A stretch of 64,000 nucleotides of DNA from Saccharomonospora marina XMU15 (GTDB lineage: Bacteria > Actinomycetota > Actinomycetes > Mycobacteriales > Pseudonocardiaceae). The stretch is taken from assembly GCF_000244955.1 (NCBI RefSeq), contig NZ_CM001439.1, positions 1,826,628 to 1,890,627 of the forward strand. Reading direction: 5' to 3'. Position 1 is the first letter of the stretch, and each line of letters opens with the position of its first letter. The notes beneath the pieces were generated by a model that did not search any database, was not told where the DNA came from, and saw only the letters and a list, made by a program, of their open reading frames with translations. Below, one piece after another: positions 1-8,017 of the stretch. Both the position numbers and the translations under genes were made by a program.

Positions 1-885
1 GCCATCACCGAGGCGGCGGAGCCGATCGCGGACCTGGTCGCCGCCGGCCACCAGCTGCTGCTCACCCACGGCAACGGGCCGCAGGTGGGCAACCTGCTGG
101 TCAAGAACGAACTCGCCGCCGACGTGGTCGCCCCGGTGCCGCTGGATTGGTGCGGGGCACAGACGCAGGCCACCATCGGCATGCTGTTGCTGAATGCGCT
201 GGACCGGGCGCTGTCGGTGCGCGGGCTCGGCGCGCGGACTGCCGCGCTGGTCTCGCGTACGCTCGTCGATCCCGACGACGAGGGCATGCGCACCTACAGC
301 AAGCCCATCGGGCGTTACCTCCCGCCGGCCGAGGTCGAGAAGCTGAAGGCGCACGGGCAGCGGTTCGTCGAGGTGCCGCGACGGGGCTGGCGGCGCGTCG
401 TCGCGTCACCGCGACCACGGCAGGTGCTGGACCTGCCCGCTGCCGAGGTGCTGCTGGAGGCAGGCTACGTCGTCGTGTGCTCCGGCGGCGGCGGGATACC
501 CACCATGAGGGCCGGGGACGGCAGCCTGCACGGTGTGGAGGCCGTTATCGACAAGGACCTCACCGCCGCGTTGCTCGCCGAGCAGCTCGGCGCCGACGTG
601 CTGGTGATCGCCACCGATGTGGAGGCGGTGGTGGCGGGTTGGGGAACGCGGGCCGCCACATCGATCGGCCGGGTCAGCAGCACGCGACTGCGCGAGATCG
701 CCGAGGAACACGCCTTCGCCGCGGGGTCGATGGGCCCCAAGGTGGAAGCGGTCATCCGGTTCGTCGAGCGGGCAGGGGGCAGCGGGATCATCACCTCGCT
801 GCACCGGTTGGCCGACGCTCTCGACGGCACGGTGGGTACCCATGTCGTTCCCGATGAGACCGGGACCGGCGCGCGTTCCGCCTGA
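1..885 (+). CDS. arcC: Carbamate kinase, 5' truncated by window edge
   Basis: Amino acid kinase-fold enzyme that transfers phosphate between carbamoyl phosphate and ADP, giving ATP, CO2 and ammonia in the catabolic direction. The frame is open to base 1, so the N-terminus is outside the window. The motif HGNGPQVGN lies right after the edge (about bases 70-96). Further on come the substrate/nucleotide-site signatures CSGGGGIP and IATDVEAV and the C-terminal GSMGPKVEA. About 294 residues are present of the usual 310 or so, so little is missing. It lies 25 nt upstream of a ring-opening amidohydrolase, which suggests that carbamoyl phosphate is the end product of a nitrogen-ring degradation pathway rather than of arginine deimination; no arcA or arcB is visible. 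A transcarbamylase supplying carbamoyl phosphate would have to lie left of the window. Confidence 0.9.
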   Translation, partial: AITEAAEPIADLVAAGHQLLLTHGNGPQVGNLLVKNELAADVVAPVPLDWCGAQTQATIGMLLLNALDRALSVRGLGARTAALVSRTLVDPDDEGMRTYSKPIGRYLPPAEVEKLKAHGQRFVEVPRRGWRRVVASPRPRQVLDLPAAEVLLEAGYVVVCSGGGGIPTMRAGDGSLHGVEAVIDKDLTAALLAEQLGADVLVIATDVEAVVAGWGTRAATSIGRVSSTRLREIAEEHAFAAGSMGPKVEAVIRFVERAGGSGIITSLHRLADALDGTVGTHVVPDETGTGARSA

Positions 886-910
886 ACATCCCAGAAGGAA
901 GGAAGCAGAC

Positions 911-2050
911 ATGCCACCCGCGATCGAAGTACGCAAGGTGCCGATCCACTCGGTCGCCGACGCGAGCGAGCTGGCCAAGCTGATCGACGAGCGCGTGCTT
1001 GAGGCCGACAGGGTCGTCGCCATCATCGGCAAGACCGAGGGCAACGGCGGGGTGAACGACTTCACCCGGATCATCGCCGACCGCGCCTTCCGCGAGGTGC
1101 TCGTGGAAAAGGGCACCCGGTCGATGGAGGAGGTTCGGCAGGTCCCGATCGTGTGGTCGGGCGGGACCGACGGCGTGATCAGCCCGCACGCCACGATCTT
1201 CGCCACCGTCGAGGAAGGCAAGGCCGAACCCACCGACGAACCACGGTTGACGGTCGGGTTCGCGATGAGCGAGCAGCTGCTGCCCGAGGAGATCGGCCGC
1301 CGCCCGATGATCGAGAAGGTCGCGGCCGGGGTGAAGGAAGCCATGGCCCGCGCGGGCATCACCGACCCCGCCGACGTGCACTATGTACAGACGAAGACGC
1401 CGCTGCTGACCATCGAAACGATCCGCGACGCCAAGAGCCGGGGCAAGTCGGTGTGGACCGAGCACACGCTGGAGTCGATGGACCTGTCCAACGGCACCAC
1501 CGCGCTCGGCATCGCGGTGGCACTCGGCGAGATCGACATGCCCAGTGACGAGGACGTCATGCACAACCGCGACCTGTACTCCAAGGTCGCGTCGTGCTCC
1601 TCGGGCGTGGAACTGGACAGGGCGCAGATCGTGGTCGTCGGCAACGCCAGGGGCGTCGGCGGCCGGTACCGCATCGGCCACTCCGTGATGCGCGACGCGC
1701 TCGACCAGGACGGCATCTGGGACTCCGTTCGCGACGCCGGGCTCGGCCTTCCCGCGGTCCCTCACTCCCGTGACCTGGACGGTCGGCTGGTGAACGTGTT
1801 CCTCAAGTGCGAGGCCTCACCGGACGGCATGGTGCGCGGGCGGCGCAACGCGATGCTCGACGACTCCGATGTGCACTGGCACCGCCAGATCAAGGCATGC
1901 GTGGGTGGCGTCACCGCCGCGGTGACCGGTGACCCGGCTGTCTTCGTGTCCGTCTCGGCCGTCCATCAGGGTCCTTCCGGGGGTGGAACGGTGGCGGCGA
2001 TCGTCGATCTCGGTGCGGAACCGACCGGTTACCGCGCTCCACGCGACTGA
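911..2050 (+). CDS. Ring-opening amidohydrolase (barbiturase / cyanuric acid hydrolase family)
   Basis: Cytosolic hydrolase of the small AtzD/barbiturase family, which opens the ring of barbiturate (to ureidomalonate) or cyanuric acid (to carboxybiuret). The family is three concatenated repeats, each carrying a Ser-Lys pair. Visible here are [12 protein letters not shown] (Lys41) with [11 protein letters not shown] (Ser83), then QTKTPLL with [17 protein letters not shown], then IKACVGG with [14 protein letters not shown]. The 379 residues are close to family length. I chose ATG 911 because AGAAGGAAGG lies just upstream and the N-terminus matches; the frame is open further upstream but only inside arcC. 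The next genes, an amidase and a CoA-transferase, fit ureidomalonate to malonate processing (barbiturase reading), while an AtzE-like amidase would fit cyanurate. Sequence alone does not settle the substrate. Confidence 0.9.
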   Translation: MPPAIEVRKVPIHSVADASELAKLIDERVLEADRVVAIIGKTEGNGGVNDFTRIIADRAFREVLVEKGTRSMEEVRQVPIVWSGGTDGVISPHATIFATVEEGKAEPTDEPRLTVGFAMSEQLLPEEIGRRPMIEKVAAGVKEAMARAGITDPADVHYVQTKTPLLTIETIRDAKSRGKSVWTEHTLESMDLSNGTTALGIAVALGEIDMPSDEDVMHNRDLYSKVASCSSGVELDRAQIVVVGNARGVGGRYRIGHSVMRDALDQDGIWDSVRDAGLGLPAVPHSRDLDGRLVNVFLKCEASPDGMVRGRRNAMLDDSDVHWHRQIKACVGGVTAAVTGDPAVFVSVSAVHQGPSGGGTVAAIVDLGAEPTGYRAPRD

Positions 2051-2066
2051 CGACGCCGAACCACCG

Positions 2067-2100
2067 CGGTCGGGCCCGCCACCCACGGCGGGCCCGACCG
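2067..2100 (+). terminator. Strong GC hairpin between ring hydrolase and amidase
   Basis: Perfect 14-bp inverted repeat (CGGTCGGGCCCGCC, then loop ACCCAC, then the reverse complement) 16 bases after the ring-hydrolase stop and 36 bases before the amidase start. There is no U-tract, as is usual in actinobacteria. It may terminate or attenuate transcription, or stabilise the upstream mRNA end, inside what otherwise looks like one operon. Confidence 0.6.
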
Positions 2101-2136
2101 GGCATAACTCTTCCACTGTAGACATCGAGAGAAGCC

Positions 2137-3585
2137 ATGTCAGAAGCAGAACTGTGCCTGCGCTCGGCCACCGAGCTGGCCGCGATGTTGCGTCGGCGCG
2201 AGGTTTCGGCCAGGGAAGTGCTCGATGCGCACCTTGAGCGCATCGACGCGTTGAATCCGAAGGTGAACGCGATCGTCACCGTGGCACGCGAGCACGCGAA
2301 CCGTGCGGCGCGGGCCGCGGACGAGGCGATCATGAGCGGCGGGCCGCTCGGCCCGCTGCACGGGCTCCCGGTCGCCCACAAGGACCTGACCGAGACCAAG
2401 GGCATCCGTACGACCTACGGATCGCCAGCCCGGGCGGATTACGTTCCCGACTTCGACAGCATCGTGGTGGAGCGGCTGACCTCGGCGGGAGCCGTGACGG
2501 TCGGCAAGACCAACACGCCGGAGTGGGGCACCGGGTCGCAGACGTTCAACCCGCTGTTCGGTGTCACCCGCAACCCCTACGACCTGACCAAGACCGTGGG
2601 CGGCAGCAGCGGGGGAGCGGCGGCCGCGCTGGCCGCCAGGCTGGTTCCCATCGCCGACGGCACTGACATGGGCGGGTCGCTGCGCAACCCGGCGAGTTTC
2701 TGCAACGTGGTGGGGCTGCGGCCATCCATCGGCAGGGTGCCGATGTGGCCGACCGCGGACCCGATGTTCACCCTGAGCGTGGCGGGGCCGATGGCGCGGA
2801 CGGTCGCCGACGTCGCGCTGCTGATGCGGGTGCTGGCCGAACCCGACCCGCGTTCACCGCTGTCCCACCACGTTCCGGCAGCGAGGTTCGCCGACCCGCT
2901 CGAGCGTGACTTCACCGGCACCACCGTGGCGTGGAGCGACGACCTGGGTGGCCTGCCCGTCGACGAGCGAGTATTGCGGGCGATGGCCCCGGGCAGGCAG
3001 GTGCTGGGGGAACTGGGTTGCCGGGTGGTCGATCGCGACCCGGACCTCACCGGTGCCGAGGACGCGTTTCGCACCTGGCGTGCCTGGTACTACGCGCTGA
3101 GTCTCGGCGGGCTTTACCGCGAGCATCCGGAGTGGTTCGGCGAGAGCGCCGCGTGGAACATCGAGGTAGGGCAACGGGTGACGGGGGATGATCTGGCTCG
3201 CGCGCAGCAGCGACGGATCGCGCTCTACCACCGGATGCGCGAGTTCCTCGACACCCATGAGTTCCTGGTGACCCTGGTGTCGCCCGTGCCGCCCTTCGAC
3301 GTCGAACTGCCCTACCCGCCCGAGGTCGCAGGGGTGGAGTCGGAGACCTACCTGGACTGGATGCGGTCGTGCTACTGGATTTCCGCTACCGGGCTGCCTG
3401 CTGCCTCGGTGCCGTGCGGGTTCACCGACGACGGCCTTCCGGTGGGCCTGCAGATCGTGGGCCGACCGGGAGACGACTTCGGCGTGCTGCAACTGGCACA
3501 CGCGTTCGAGTCCGCCACCGCAACCGGTCTGCGCGCACCCGTTCCGCCTGCGGACACCGACGATTCACACGGGAGCACGCCGTGA
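2137..3585 (+). CDS. Amidase-signature family hydrolase
   Basis: 482-residue amidase-signature enzyme using a Ser-cisSer-Lys triad. The sequence shows the Lys region (HKDLTETKG), the Gly/Ser-rich core GGSSGGAAAALA and the nucleophile region GTDMGGSLRNPAS, and the C-terminal GLPVGLQIVG typical of the family. Start ATG 2137 has GAGAGAAG upstream. It sits directly after the ring-opening amidohydrolase and overlaps the CoA-transferase start by 4 nt. From that context it may act on the opened ring product, for example as a ureidomalonase giving malonate and urea, or as an AtzE-like carboxybiuret amidohydrolase. Amidase-signature proteins are promiscuous and poorly predicted from sequence, so the substrate is inference. 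Confidence 0.88.
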   Translation: MSEAELCLRSATELAAMLRRREVSAREVLDAHLERIDALNPKVNAIVTVAREHANRAARAADEAIMSGGPLGPLHGLPVAHKDLTETKGIRTTYGSPARADYVPDFDSIVVERLTSAGAVTVGKTNTPEWGTGSQTFNPLFGVTRNPYDLTKTVGGSSGGAAAALAARLVPIADGTDMGGSLRNPASFCNVVGLRPSIGRVPMWPTADPMFTLSVAGPMARTVADVALLMRVLAEPDPRSPLSHHVPAARFADPLERDFTGTTVAWSDDLGGLPVDERVLRAMAPGRQVLGELGCRVVDRDPDLTGAEDAFRTWRAWYYALSLGGLYREHPEWFGESAAWNIEVGQRVTGDDLARAQQRRIALYHRMREFLDTHEFLVTLVSPVPPFDVELPYPPEVAGVESETYLDWMRSCYWISATGLPAASVPCGFTDDGLPVGLQIVGRPGDDFGVLQLAHAFESATATGLRAPVPPADTDDSHGSTP

Positions 3586-4802
3586 CGACGGCGACACAGC
3601 AGGCAGGGCGCGGCGCGGGCCCGCTGTCCGGCACGGTGGTGGTGGATCTTTCCCGCGCGCTCGCGGGGCCGCACGCGACGATGATGCTCGGCGACCTCGG
3701 AGCGCGCGTCATCAAGGTGGAGGCCCCCGGACGTGGCGACGACACCAGGGGCTGGGGTCCACCGTTCGTGCGGCCGGACCGCGACAGCGGCGAAGCGGGC
3801 GAGGAGTCGACATACTTCCTTTCCGCCAACCGAAACAAGGAATCGATCGCACTCGACCTCAAGAACGCCGCCGACCACGCCACGCTGCTTCGGATGATCG
3901 CGCGGGCGGACGTGCTCGTGGAGAACTTCCGAACCGGGGTGCTTGACCGGCTCGGGCTCGGCTTCACCGAGTTGCACCGGCTGAACCCGCGGCTGGTGAT
4001 CCTGTCCATCACCGGGTTCGGCCACGACGGGCCGGAGGGCGGGCGAGCGGGCTATGACCAGATCGCGCAGGGCGAGGCCGGGCTGATGTCGCTGACCGGG
4101 CCCAGCCCGGACCAGCCGCAGAAGTTCGGCACTCCGATCTGTGATCTGCTCGCCGGGATGTACGGCGCTTACGGCGTGCTCGCCGCACTGCTGGAACGCG
4201 GCAACACCGGCAAGGGCAGGGTGGTCCGTACCTCACTGCTCGCCGCGGGGGTCGGGGTGCACGCCTTCCAGGCCACCCGCTGGACCGTGGCGGGCGAGGT
4301 CGGGCGGGCGCAGGGAAACCACCACCCCTCCATCGCCCCGTACGGGCTGTTCCGCTGCGCGGACGGTTCGGTGCAGATCGCCGTCGGCAGCACGGACCTG
4401 TGGACCAGGTTCTGCGCGGGGTTCGACCTCGACCCGGGCGATGGCAGGTTCGCCACCAACGCCGACCGGGTGGCCAACCACGCCGAGCTCGTCGAGATGA
4501 TCGAGCAGACGTTCTCGATGTGGAAGGCGGCTGACCTGCTCGCGCGGCTGGCCGACCTTGGTATCCCCGCCGGGCGGGTGCGCACCATCGACCAGGTCTA
4601 CGAGTGGGAGCAGACCCGCAGCCAGGGGCTGGTGGTGGACGTCGAGCACGACACGCTCGGCACCGTCACGCTGGCGGGACCGCCGCTGCGGTTCTTCGAC
4701 ACCGAGGGCGCGGAGGTCACCCGCGACCGGCATGTCGCGCCGCCGGTGCTGGACGCGGACGGCGAACACATCCGAGCCTGGCTCGACCAGCCGGCACCGT
4801 GA
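3582..4802 (+). CDS. CaiB/BaiF (class III) CoA-transferase
   Basis: 406-residue formyl-CoA-transferase-like enzyme that moves CoA between carboxylic acids. Family features are LSGTVVVDLSRALAGPHATMMLGDLGARVIKVE at the N-terminus (abbreviated: VVVDLSRALAGP, GDLGARVIKVE), the FLSANRNKESIALDLK segment, ADVLVENFR and GFGHDGPEGGRAGYD. The catalytic Asp is expected in the VIKVE-to-NKES region. The start is GTG 3582, which shares GTGA with the amidase stop (translational coupling); the longer frame upstream lies within the amidase. Co-transcription with a ring hydrolase and an amidase suggests that it activates the carboxylate released by them. If the pathway is barbiturate breakdown, malonate to malonyl-CoA is a natural guess; this is inference. 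Confidence 0.88.
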   Translation: MTTATQQAGRGAGPLSGTVVVDLSRALAGPHATMMLGDLGARVIKVEAPGRGDDTRGWGPPFVRPDRDSGEAGEESTYFLSANRNKESIALDLKNAADHATLLRMIARADVLVENFRTGVLDRLGLGFTELHRLNPRLVILSITGFGHDGPEGGRAGYDQIAQGEAGLMSLTGPSPDQPQKFGTPICDLLAGMYGAYGVLAALLERGNTGKGRVVRTSLLAAGVGVHAFQATRWTVAGEVGRAQGNHHPSIAPYGLFRCADGSVQIAVGSTDLWTRFCAGFDLDPGDGRFATNADRVANHAELVEMIEQTFSMWKAADLLARLADLGIPAGRVRTIDQVYEWEQTRSQGLVVDVEHDTLGTVTLAGPPLRFFDTEGAEVTRDRHVAPPVLDADGEHIRAWLDQPAP

Positions 4803-4836
4803 CCCCGACGTGTCCGCGCAGTCCGACGTTGCGGCG

Positions 4837-6492
4837 TCAGACGACCGTGAAGGCATGCATCATGTCGTTGTCCTCGTGCTCGAGCACATGACAGTGCCAG
4901 GGGTACGCGGCGGGAGTGGGCGTCGCGTCCGGAAGGTCGAAGCGGGCGAGGAGGTCCACGGTCTCGTGTGGACCGATCGACACCGTGTCCTTCCAGCCGC
5001 CTTCGTACCCGACGGGCCGGTGTCGGCCTGCGGAGTTGTGCCGGGCCAGGATCTGGAACTGCACGAGGTGCAGGTGGATCGGATGCGCGACCGGCGCCGG
5101 GTTGCTGATCGACCAGACCTCCGTCGTAGCGGCATGGGGACGGACGAACGCCGGGTCGCTCCAGAACCCAGGACGCCAGCCGTCACCGACGCCCGGGTAC
5201 GTCCCAGGCGGGACCGCAGGGTCGTGATACCACAGCAGCCACGGGTTGGCGGTCGAGGCTGGACGGTCCGGCCGTAGCCGCTGCATCAGCATGCGCCGCC
5301 GCACCCGGGCCCGTCGCGGGTCGAGCAACTCGAACCACGGATCGAGCCGCCGCGGCAACCCCGGTCTGTGCCCCAGCTGTTGGCCGACATCGAACCGCAT
5401 GATCTCGCTGATCCGCGGCCCTGGTGGGTTCGACTCGGGCGCGACGTTGAGCAGGCGCACCTTCGCGCCCGCCGGCGCGGAGGAGAAGTCGACGAGGACG
5501 TCGAGTCGTTCCGCCGGGGCCAGTGCGACCGTTCGCACGCCTGCCACCGGCTTGGCCAGCAATCCCCCGTCCGTGCCGAGCACGGTGAACCTGCCATGGT
5601 CCAGGGCCAGGTGGAATGTGCGGTGCTGGGCGGCGTTGAGTAGCCGCAGGCGGTAGACCCCGCGGTCCACATCATGGCGCGGCCACGCGGTGCCGTTGAC
5701 GATCGCGACGGCGCCCTGCACGTTCCCGACCCACGGGCCGGGTGGGTAAGCCAGCGTGCCGTCCTCGTGGAAGTCGCGGTCCTGGATCATCAGCGGCAAT
5801 TCGTAGGGAAGCCCGGCGGGCAGGCCGAGTTCCTCCTCGAGCGGATCGCGGATCAGGTAGAAGCCGGCGAGCCCGGCGTAGGCGTTCAGCCGGGTGATCG
5901 CGGCCGCGTGATCGTGGTACCACAACGCCGGGGCGCGCTGGCTGAGCGGGTGCTGCTGGTTCGGGTAGTGGTAGTTGATCGTCTCACCGTGCAGCGACCA
6001 CGCGTCGGGGAAGCCGTCGTCACCGGGTGCGACCCGCGCGCCGTGCAGGTGGGTGGCAGCCCGCGGCGTGCCCACCTGTTCCTCACCGAGCTCGCGCCCG
6101 TCGAACTCGGGGAACGTCCCGTGCCACGTCGCGGGGTCGATCGAGTCGCGGAACAGGTGCTGCCTGCCGAGCGCGTTGTGCTGGGCGATCCACAGTGGAA
6201 CGTCCCGGACGGCCTCGATGGTGGGTCCTGGCCACGTCGGCCCTTCGCCGCCGTCGAAGCCCCAGATCGCAGTGTCCGACAATGCCGCGTGCACGCGCTG
6301 CCGTCCTGGGCGCATCGTCATCCGGATACCCCCGTCATGACCTGCTCGCAACGTGGGGGGTAACGCGAGTGGATCGACGAAGCGAGGCAGTCGCGCGGCG
6401 GCTGCCTCGCGAGCTGGAGCGTCGCGCAGGCTCAGCAGCATCGCCGCGGCCACGCCGGAGCCCGCGAGTAGCAGGTCGCGTCGGGTCAGCAT
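4837..6492 (-). CDS. Tat-exported multicopper oxidase (CotA / bilirubin oxidase-like)
   Basis: 551-residue three-cupredoxin multicopper oxidase, probably oxidising phenolics or metals with O2. All copper-site motifs are present: HLHGARV, WYHDHA, HPIHLHLVQF, and the type 1 site HCHVLEHEDNDMM with an axial Met. The N-terminus MLTRRDLLLAGSGVAAAMLL is a twin-arginine signal, so the folded copper enzyme is exported. The start at 6492 is supported by GGAG 7 bases upstream. It is the last of three minus-strand genes for exported proteins, but a strong hairpin (6559-6600) separates it from the YVTN gene, so it likely has its own promoter. Overall pattern is closer to CotA/bilirubin oxidase/phenoxazinone synthase than to CueO, since there is no Met-rich insert. 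Confidence 0.9.
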   Translation of the reverse strand: MLTRRDLLLAGSGVAAAMLLSLRDAPAREAAAARLPRFVDPLALPPTLRAGHDGGIRMTMRPGRQRVHAALSDTAIWGFDGGEGPTWPGPTIEAVRDVPLWIAQHNALGRQHLFRDSIDPATWHGTFPEFDGRELGEEQVGTPRAATHLHGARVAPGDDGFPDAWSLHGETINYHYPNQQHPLSQRAPALWYHDHAAAITRLNAYAGLAGFYLIRDPLEEELGLPAGLPYELPLMIQDRDFHEDGTLAYPPGPWVGNVQGAVAIVNGTAWPRHDVDRGVYRLRLLNAAQHRTFHLALDHGRFTVLGTDGGLLAKPVAGVRTVALAPAERLDVLVDFSSAPAGAKVRLLNVAPESNPPGPRISEIMRFDVGQQLGHRPGLPRRLDPWFELLDPRRARVRRRMLMQRLRPDRPASTANPWLLWYHDPAVPPGTYPGVGDGWRPGFWSDPAFVRPHAATTEVWSISNPAPVAHPIHLHLVQFQILARHNSAGRHRPVGYEGGWKDTVSIGPHETVDLLARFDLPDATPTPAAYPWHCHVLEHEDNDMMHAFTVV

Positions 6493-6558
6493 GAGGTGCT
6501 CCGCGGGTAGTCGTGAGGTTTCCGCGTCCCTGTCATCGAGTTCCTTCCGCCGCGGTGG

Positions 6559-6600
6559 GCGCGGCCTGGGGTCGCAGTTCCCAGCGATCCCAGGCCGCGC
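6559..6600 (-). terminator. Terminator hairpin after the YVTN beta-propeller gene
   Basis: 17-bp inverted repeat (arm GCGCGGCCTGGGGTCGC, with one G-U pair) starting 7 bases after the stop of the minus-strand gene at 6607. It separates that gene from the multicopper oxidase. Confidence 0.65.
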
Positions 6601-6606
6601 GCTAGC

Positions 6607-7968
6607 TCAGACTTCGCCCCGCTCCGGGTGCACCATCGCCTTGCCCCTGTCGAACCAGACGTACACCGCCATGTCGGGACCGGCTCTGGTGTAGTCCTGG
6701 CTGGAGTCGGGTTCGGAGGGGCCGGGGCCGCCGCCGACCCAGACGTTCGCGGTTTCCCTCAGCTTCGTCATGTCGATGACCGAGTACGCGCGCCCTGGAC
6801 GCTCGGAGACGACTCCCTCACTCCAGTCCTGGTTGAAGGTGGCGTAGTGGGAGCCGATCCGCCCGGTCGGGATGTTCTTGTGGAACGTCGGCGGGTCGTC
6901 GCCGTTCAGCTTCATCACGGTCACGAAGTTGTCGTATCGGTTGGTCACGAACGCGTACCCTTCGGCCGGACCTTTCGGGAAGAAGGCGATGTCTGCGCCC
7001 AGACCGGCGGGGATCAGCTTTTCCAGCCTGCGCTCGGCGATGTTGATGACACTGACGGCCGAGGCGTCCTGGTTGCCGATGAGGAGCCACTTCCCGTCGG
7101 GAGTGATCCGAGGGTTCAATCGCTGGAACGCCGACGCCGGGAGGTCGGTGCGGTGCTCGCCCTCGATGTCGATCTGGTCGGTCACTTCGAGCGTATTGAC
7201 GTCGACGAACGTCGCGGTGTTGCTGCGGGCATCGGCGGTGGCGAGTGCCTTGTGGTCGAAGGTTTCGGCCATGTTGAACGGCCCGTCTCCCACCGTGATC
7301 GTGTCGATGACCTGGTAGGTGTCCGCGTCGATGACGGTGACGGTGTCCTCGCCGAAGTTGCTTACGAAAAGTCGTGGCCCGTTCTTGGTTCGAACGTGCT
7401 CGACGTAATTGGGCCGATCACCGACCGGGATGGTGGCCATGGTCTGCTGCGCGTTGATATTGATCACGCTGATGCTGTCACCGTCGAAGTTCGCGCTGTA
7501 GGCGATCGCGCCGTTCGGGTCGAACTCCAGGTGTCGCGCGCCCAGTCCGGTGGGGATCTCGTTGGTGAATTCGTTGGTCACCATGTCGAAGACCTTGATG
7601 GACGACGACGGCGCGAAGGCCATCACGAACGCGAAGTTGCGTCCAGGTACGGCCATGAAGTGGTGTGGCTTGGAGACGCCGTCCGACCGGTCGGAGGGCA
7701 CCGCCACCTCTTTGATCAGGTCGTTCGTCTCGGCCTCCCAGACCTTGACGCTGGAGGGCCCGTTAATCGCGCCGGGCTCCGAGGACGGAGTTATCGTGTA
7801 GATCCTGGGGGCAAGGGCGAACCTGTCCGTTGCGGGGTCGAGCTCACGTTCCCCGGCAGTCCAGGCGGTGAGGGGCGCGACGAGTATCACCGCCGCCGCC
7901 GCGCGGACGAGCCAGGCGTGTGTTGCCTTCCGCCCCGGCATTCGGCGCTTTCTGGCCGCTGTTTTCAT
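6607..7968 (-). CDS. Exported YVTN-repeat beta-propeller protein (YncE-like)
   Basis: 453-residue protein with a basic N-terminus and one hydrophobic segment (about residues 17-34, signal peptide or anchor), then a beta-propeller of YVTN-type repeats. Repeat cores can be read as FDPNGAIAYSANFDGDSISVI, FVSNFGEDTVTVID, KALATADARSNTATFVD and GYAFVTNRYDNFVTVMK (each shown in part). The start is ATG 7968, preceded by GGAGG in AATGGAGGAACACC; upstream in-frame codons belong to the neighbouring gene. No catalytic residues are evident, and such propellers are usually scaffolds or ligand/metal-binding surface proteins. It follows the SoxB-like gene by 49 bases and is probably co-transcribed with it. 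Function unknown. Confidence 0.82.
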   Translation of the reverse strand: MKTAARKRRMPGRKATHAWLVRAAAAVILVAPLTAWTAGERELDPATDRFALAPRIYTITPSSEPGAINGPSSVKVWEAETNDLIKEVAVPSDRSDGVSKPHHFMAVPGRNFAFVMAFAPSSSIKVFDMVTNEFTNEIPTGLGARHLEFDPNGAIAYSANFDGDSISVININAQQTMATIPVGDRPNYVEHVRTKNGPRLFVSNFGEDTVTVIDADTYQVIDTITVGDGPFNMAETFDHKALATADARSNTATFVDVNTLEVTDQIDIEGEHRTDLPASAFQRLNPRITPDGKWLLIGNQDASAVSVINIAERRLEKLIPAGLGADIAFFPKGPAEGYAFVTNRYDNFVTVMKLNGDDPPTFHKNIPTGRIGSHYATFNQDWSEGVVSERPGRAYSVIDMTKLRETANVWVGGGPGPSEPDSSQDYTRAGPDMAVYVWFDRGKAMVHPERGEV

Positions 7969-8017
7969 GGTGTTCCTCCATTTCCTCCCGGGTCTGGTCT
8001 GCCCGCGAGCTGGCGGT

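Noticed and set aside
1-4802. Arginine deiminase pathway
   Set aside because: Carbamate kinase alone suggested it, but there is no arcA/arcB and the downstream genes are ring hydrolase, amidase and CoA-transferase.
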